Origin: an uncultured bacterium
GTDB lineage: Bacteria > Bacillota_I > Bacilli_A > RF39 > UBA660
Assembly (NCBI GenBank): GCA_949288625.1
Contig: CASEKZ010000081.1
Location: 1 to 6,070 of the forward strand
Reading direction: 5' to 3'
DNA: 6,070 bases
Shown here: positions 5,972-6,070 of the stretch, in pieces
Numbering within the stretch: position 1 is the first letter of the stretch
Layout of the letters: each line of letters opens with the position of its first letter
Notes under the pieces: model-generated
The model's database searches: none
What the model saw: only the letters and a program-made list of their open reading frames with translations
What the model was told of the DNA's origin: nothing
Position numbers and translations under genes: made by a program

Positions 5972-6000
5972 ATAATATCATATACCCCCCCCCCGGTCAA
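5972..6000 (-). promoter_or_regulatory. Promoter B with poly-G spacer (17 bp)
   Basis: Minus strand: TTGACC (-35, 5995-6000), ten G and TATATGA, TATTAT (-10, 5972-5977). The spacer is 17 bp, the optimum for the housekeeping sigma factor, one base longer than in promoter A, and the difference is exactly one G. It should drive paralog B, with a leader of about 25 bases. Confidence 0.77.
5985..5994. repeat. Homopolymer C10 (G10 on coding strand)
   Basis: Ten consecutive C located wholly in the spacer of promoter B, the same site as the C9 tract of promoter A but one base longer. Confidence 0.9.
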
Positions 6001-6070
6001 TATTTTTTGCGATTGTGGAAAACAAAGTGTAAAATTTTAAACAAATTAAAAATCGATAAAATCAATTATG

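Larger units (their letters stand above)
5816..6038 (-). repeat. Duplicated promoter-leader-signal block, copy B
   Basis: Partner of 5065-5286, same orientation, about 751 bp apart. It holds the first 41 codons of paralog B, RBS GGAGGT, leader, -10, G10 spacer, -35 and the upstream conserved segment ending TAAAATTTT (plus strand). Beyond 6038 the two copies no longer match. Confidence 0.9.

Noticed and set aside
5065..6038. Direct repeats as the ends of a mobile element
   Set aside because: The repeats contain promoter and signal-peptide codons of two paralogs and are not bounded by inverted repeats or target duplications, and no transposase is present; tandem gene duplication explains them.
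6039..6070. Right-edge intergenic sequence
   Set aside because: AT-rich, no ORF, hairpin or promoter that I can support in 32 bases; the duplicated block ends at 6038.

Overview
AT-rich, densely packed bacterial DNA. Every gene I can support lies on the minus strand, so transcription runs from high to low coordinates. TGG encodes Trp and TAA is used for stops. The Shine-Dalgarno sites are canonical, a tyrosyl-tRNA synthetase is controlled by a T-box, and there are LytR-CpsA-Psr and SipW/TasA-type surface proteins. Together these point to a low-GC member of the Bacillota. The overall feel is an uncultured gut Bacilli lineage (Erysipelotrichales/RF39-like), but that placement is a guess.

In transcription order: (1) 6070-4487 holds two tandem paralogous genes for small secreted proteins with SipW/TasA/camelysin-like N-termini. 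Each has its own promoter, and the first is closed by a terminator. A block of about 222 bp covering promoter, leader, RBS and signal-peptide codons is duplicated at about 90% identity, while the rest of the proteins has diverged strongly. In both promoters a homopolymeric G run (C on the given strand) fills the spacer between -35 and -10. It is 9 long in one copy and 10 in the other, giving 16-bp and 17-bp spacers, which is the architecture of a phase-variable promoter. (2) 4430-4020 is an unrecognised protein of about 136 residues. (3) 4011-2458 is a complete tyrS unit: sigma-A-type promoter, tyrosine T-box leader with its terminator, tyrS, and a 3' terminator. (4) 2434-1 is the start of a probable cell-envelope glycopolymer (capsule/EPS) operon. 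A promoter drives a membrane-anchored protein with a probable cohesin-like and a cadherin-like beta-sandwich domain, followed by an LCP-family glycopolymer transferase carrying an extra solute-binding-like domain, followed by a Wzz/CpsC-type chain-length determinant cut by the window edge. The junctions are 12 and 11 bp, with each RBS abutting or overlapping the preceding stop codon.

The most notable item is the pair of surface-protein promoters with poly-G spacers of different length. They suggest independent, slippage-driven switching of two related surface proteins.
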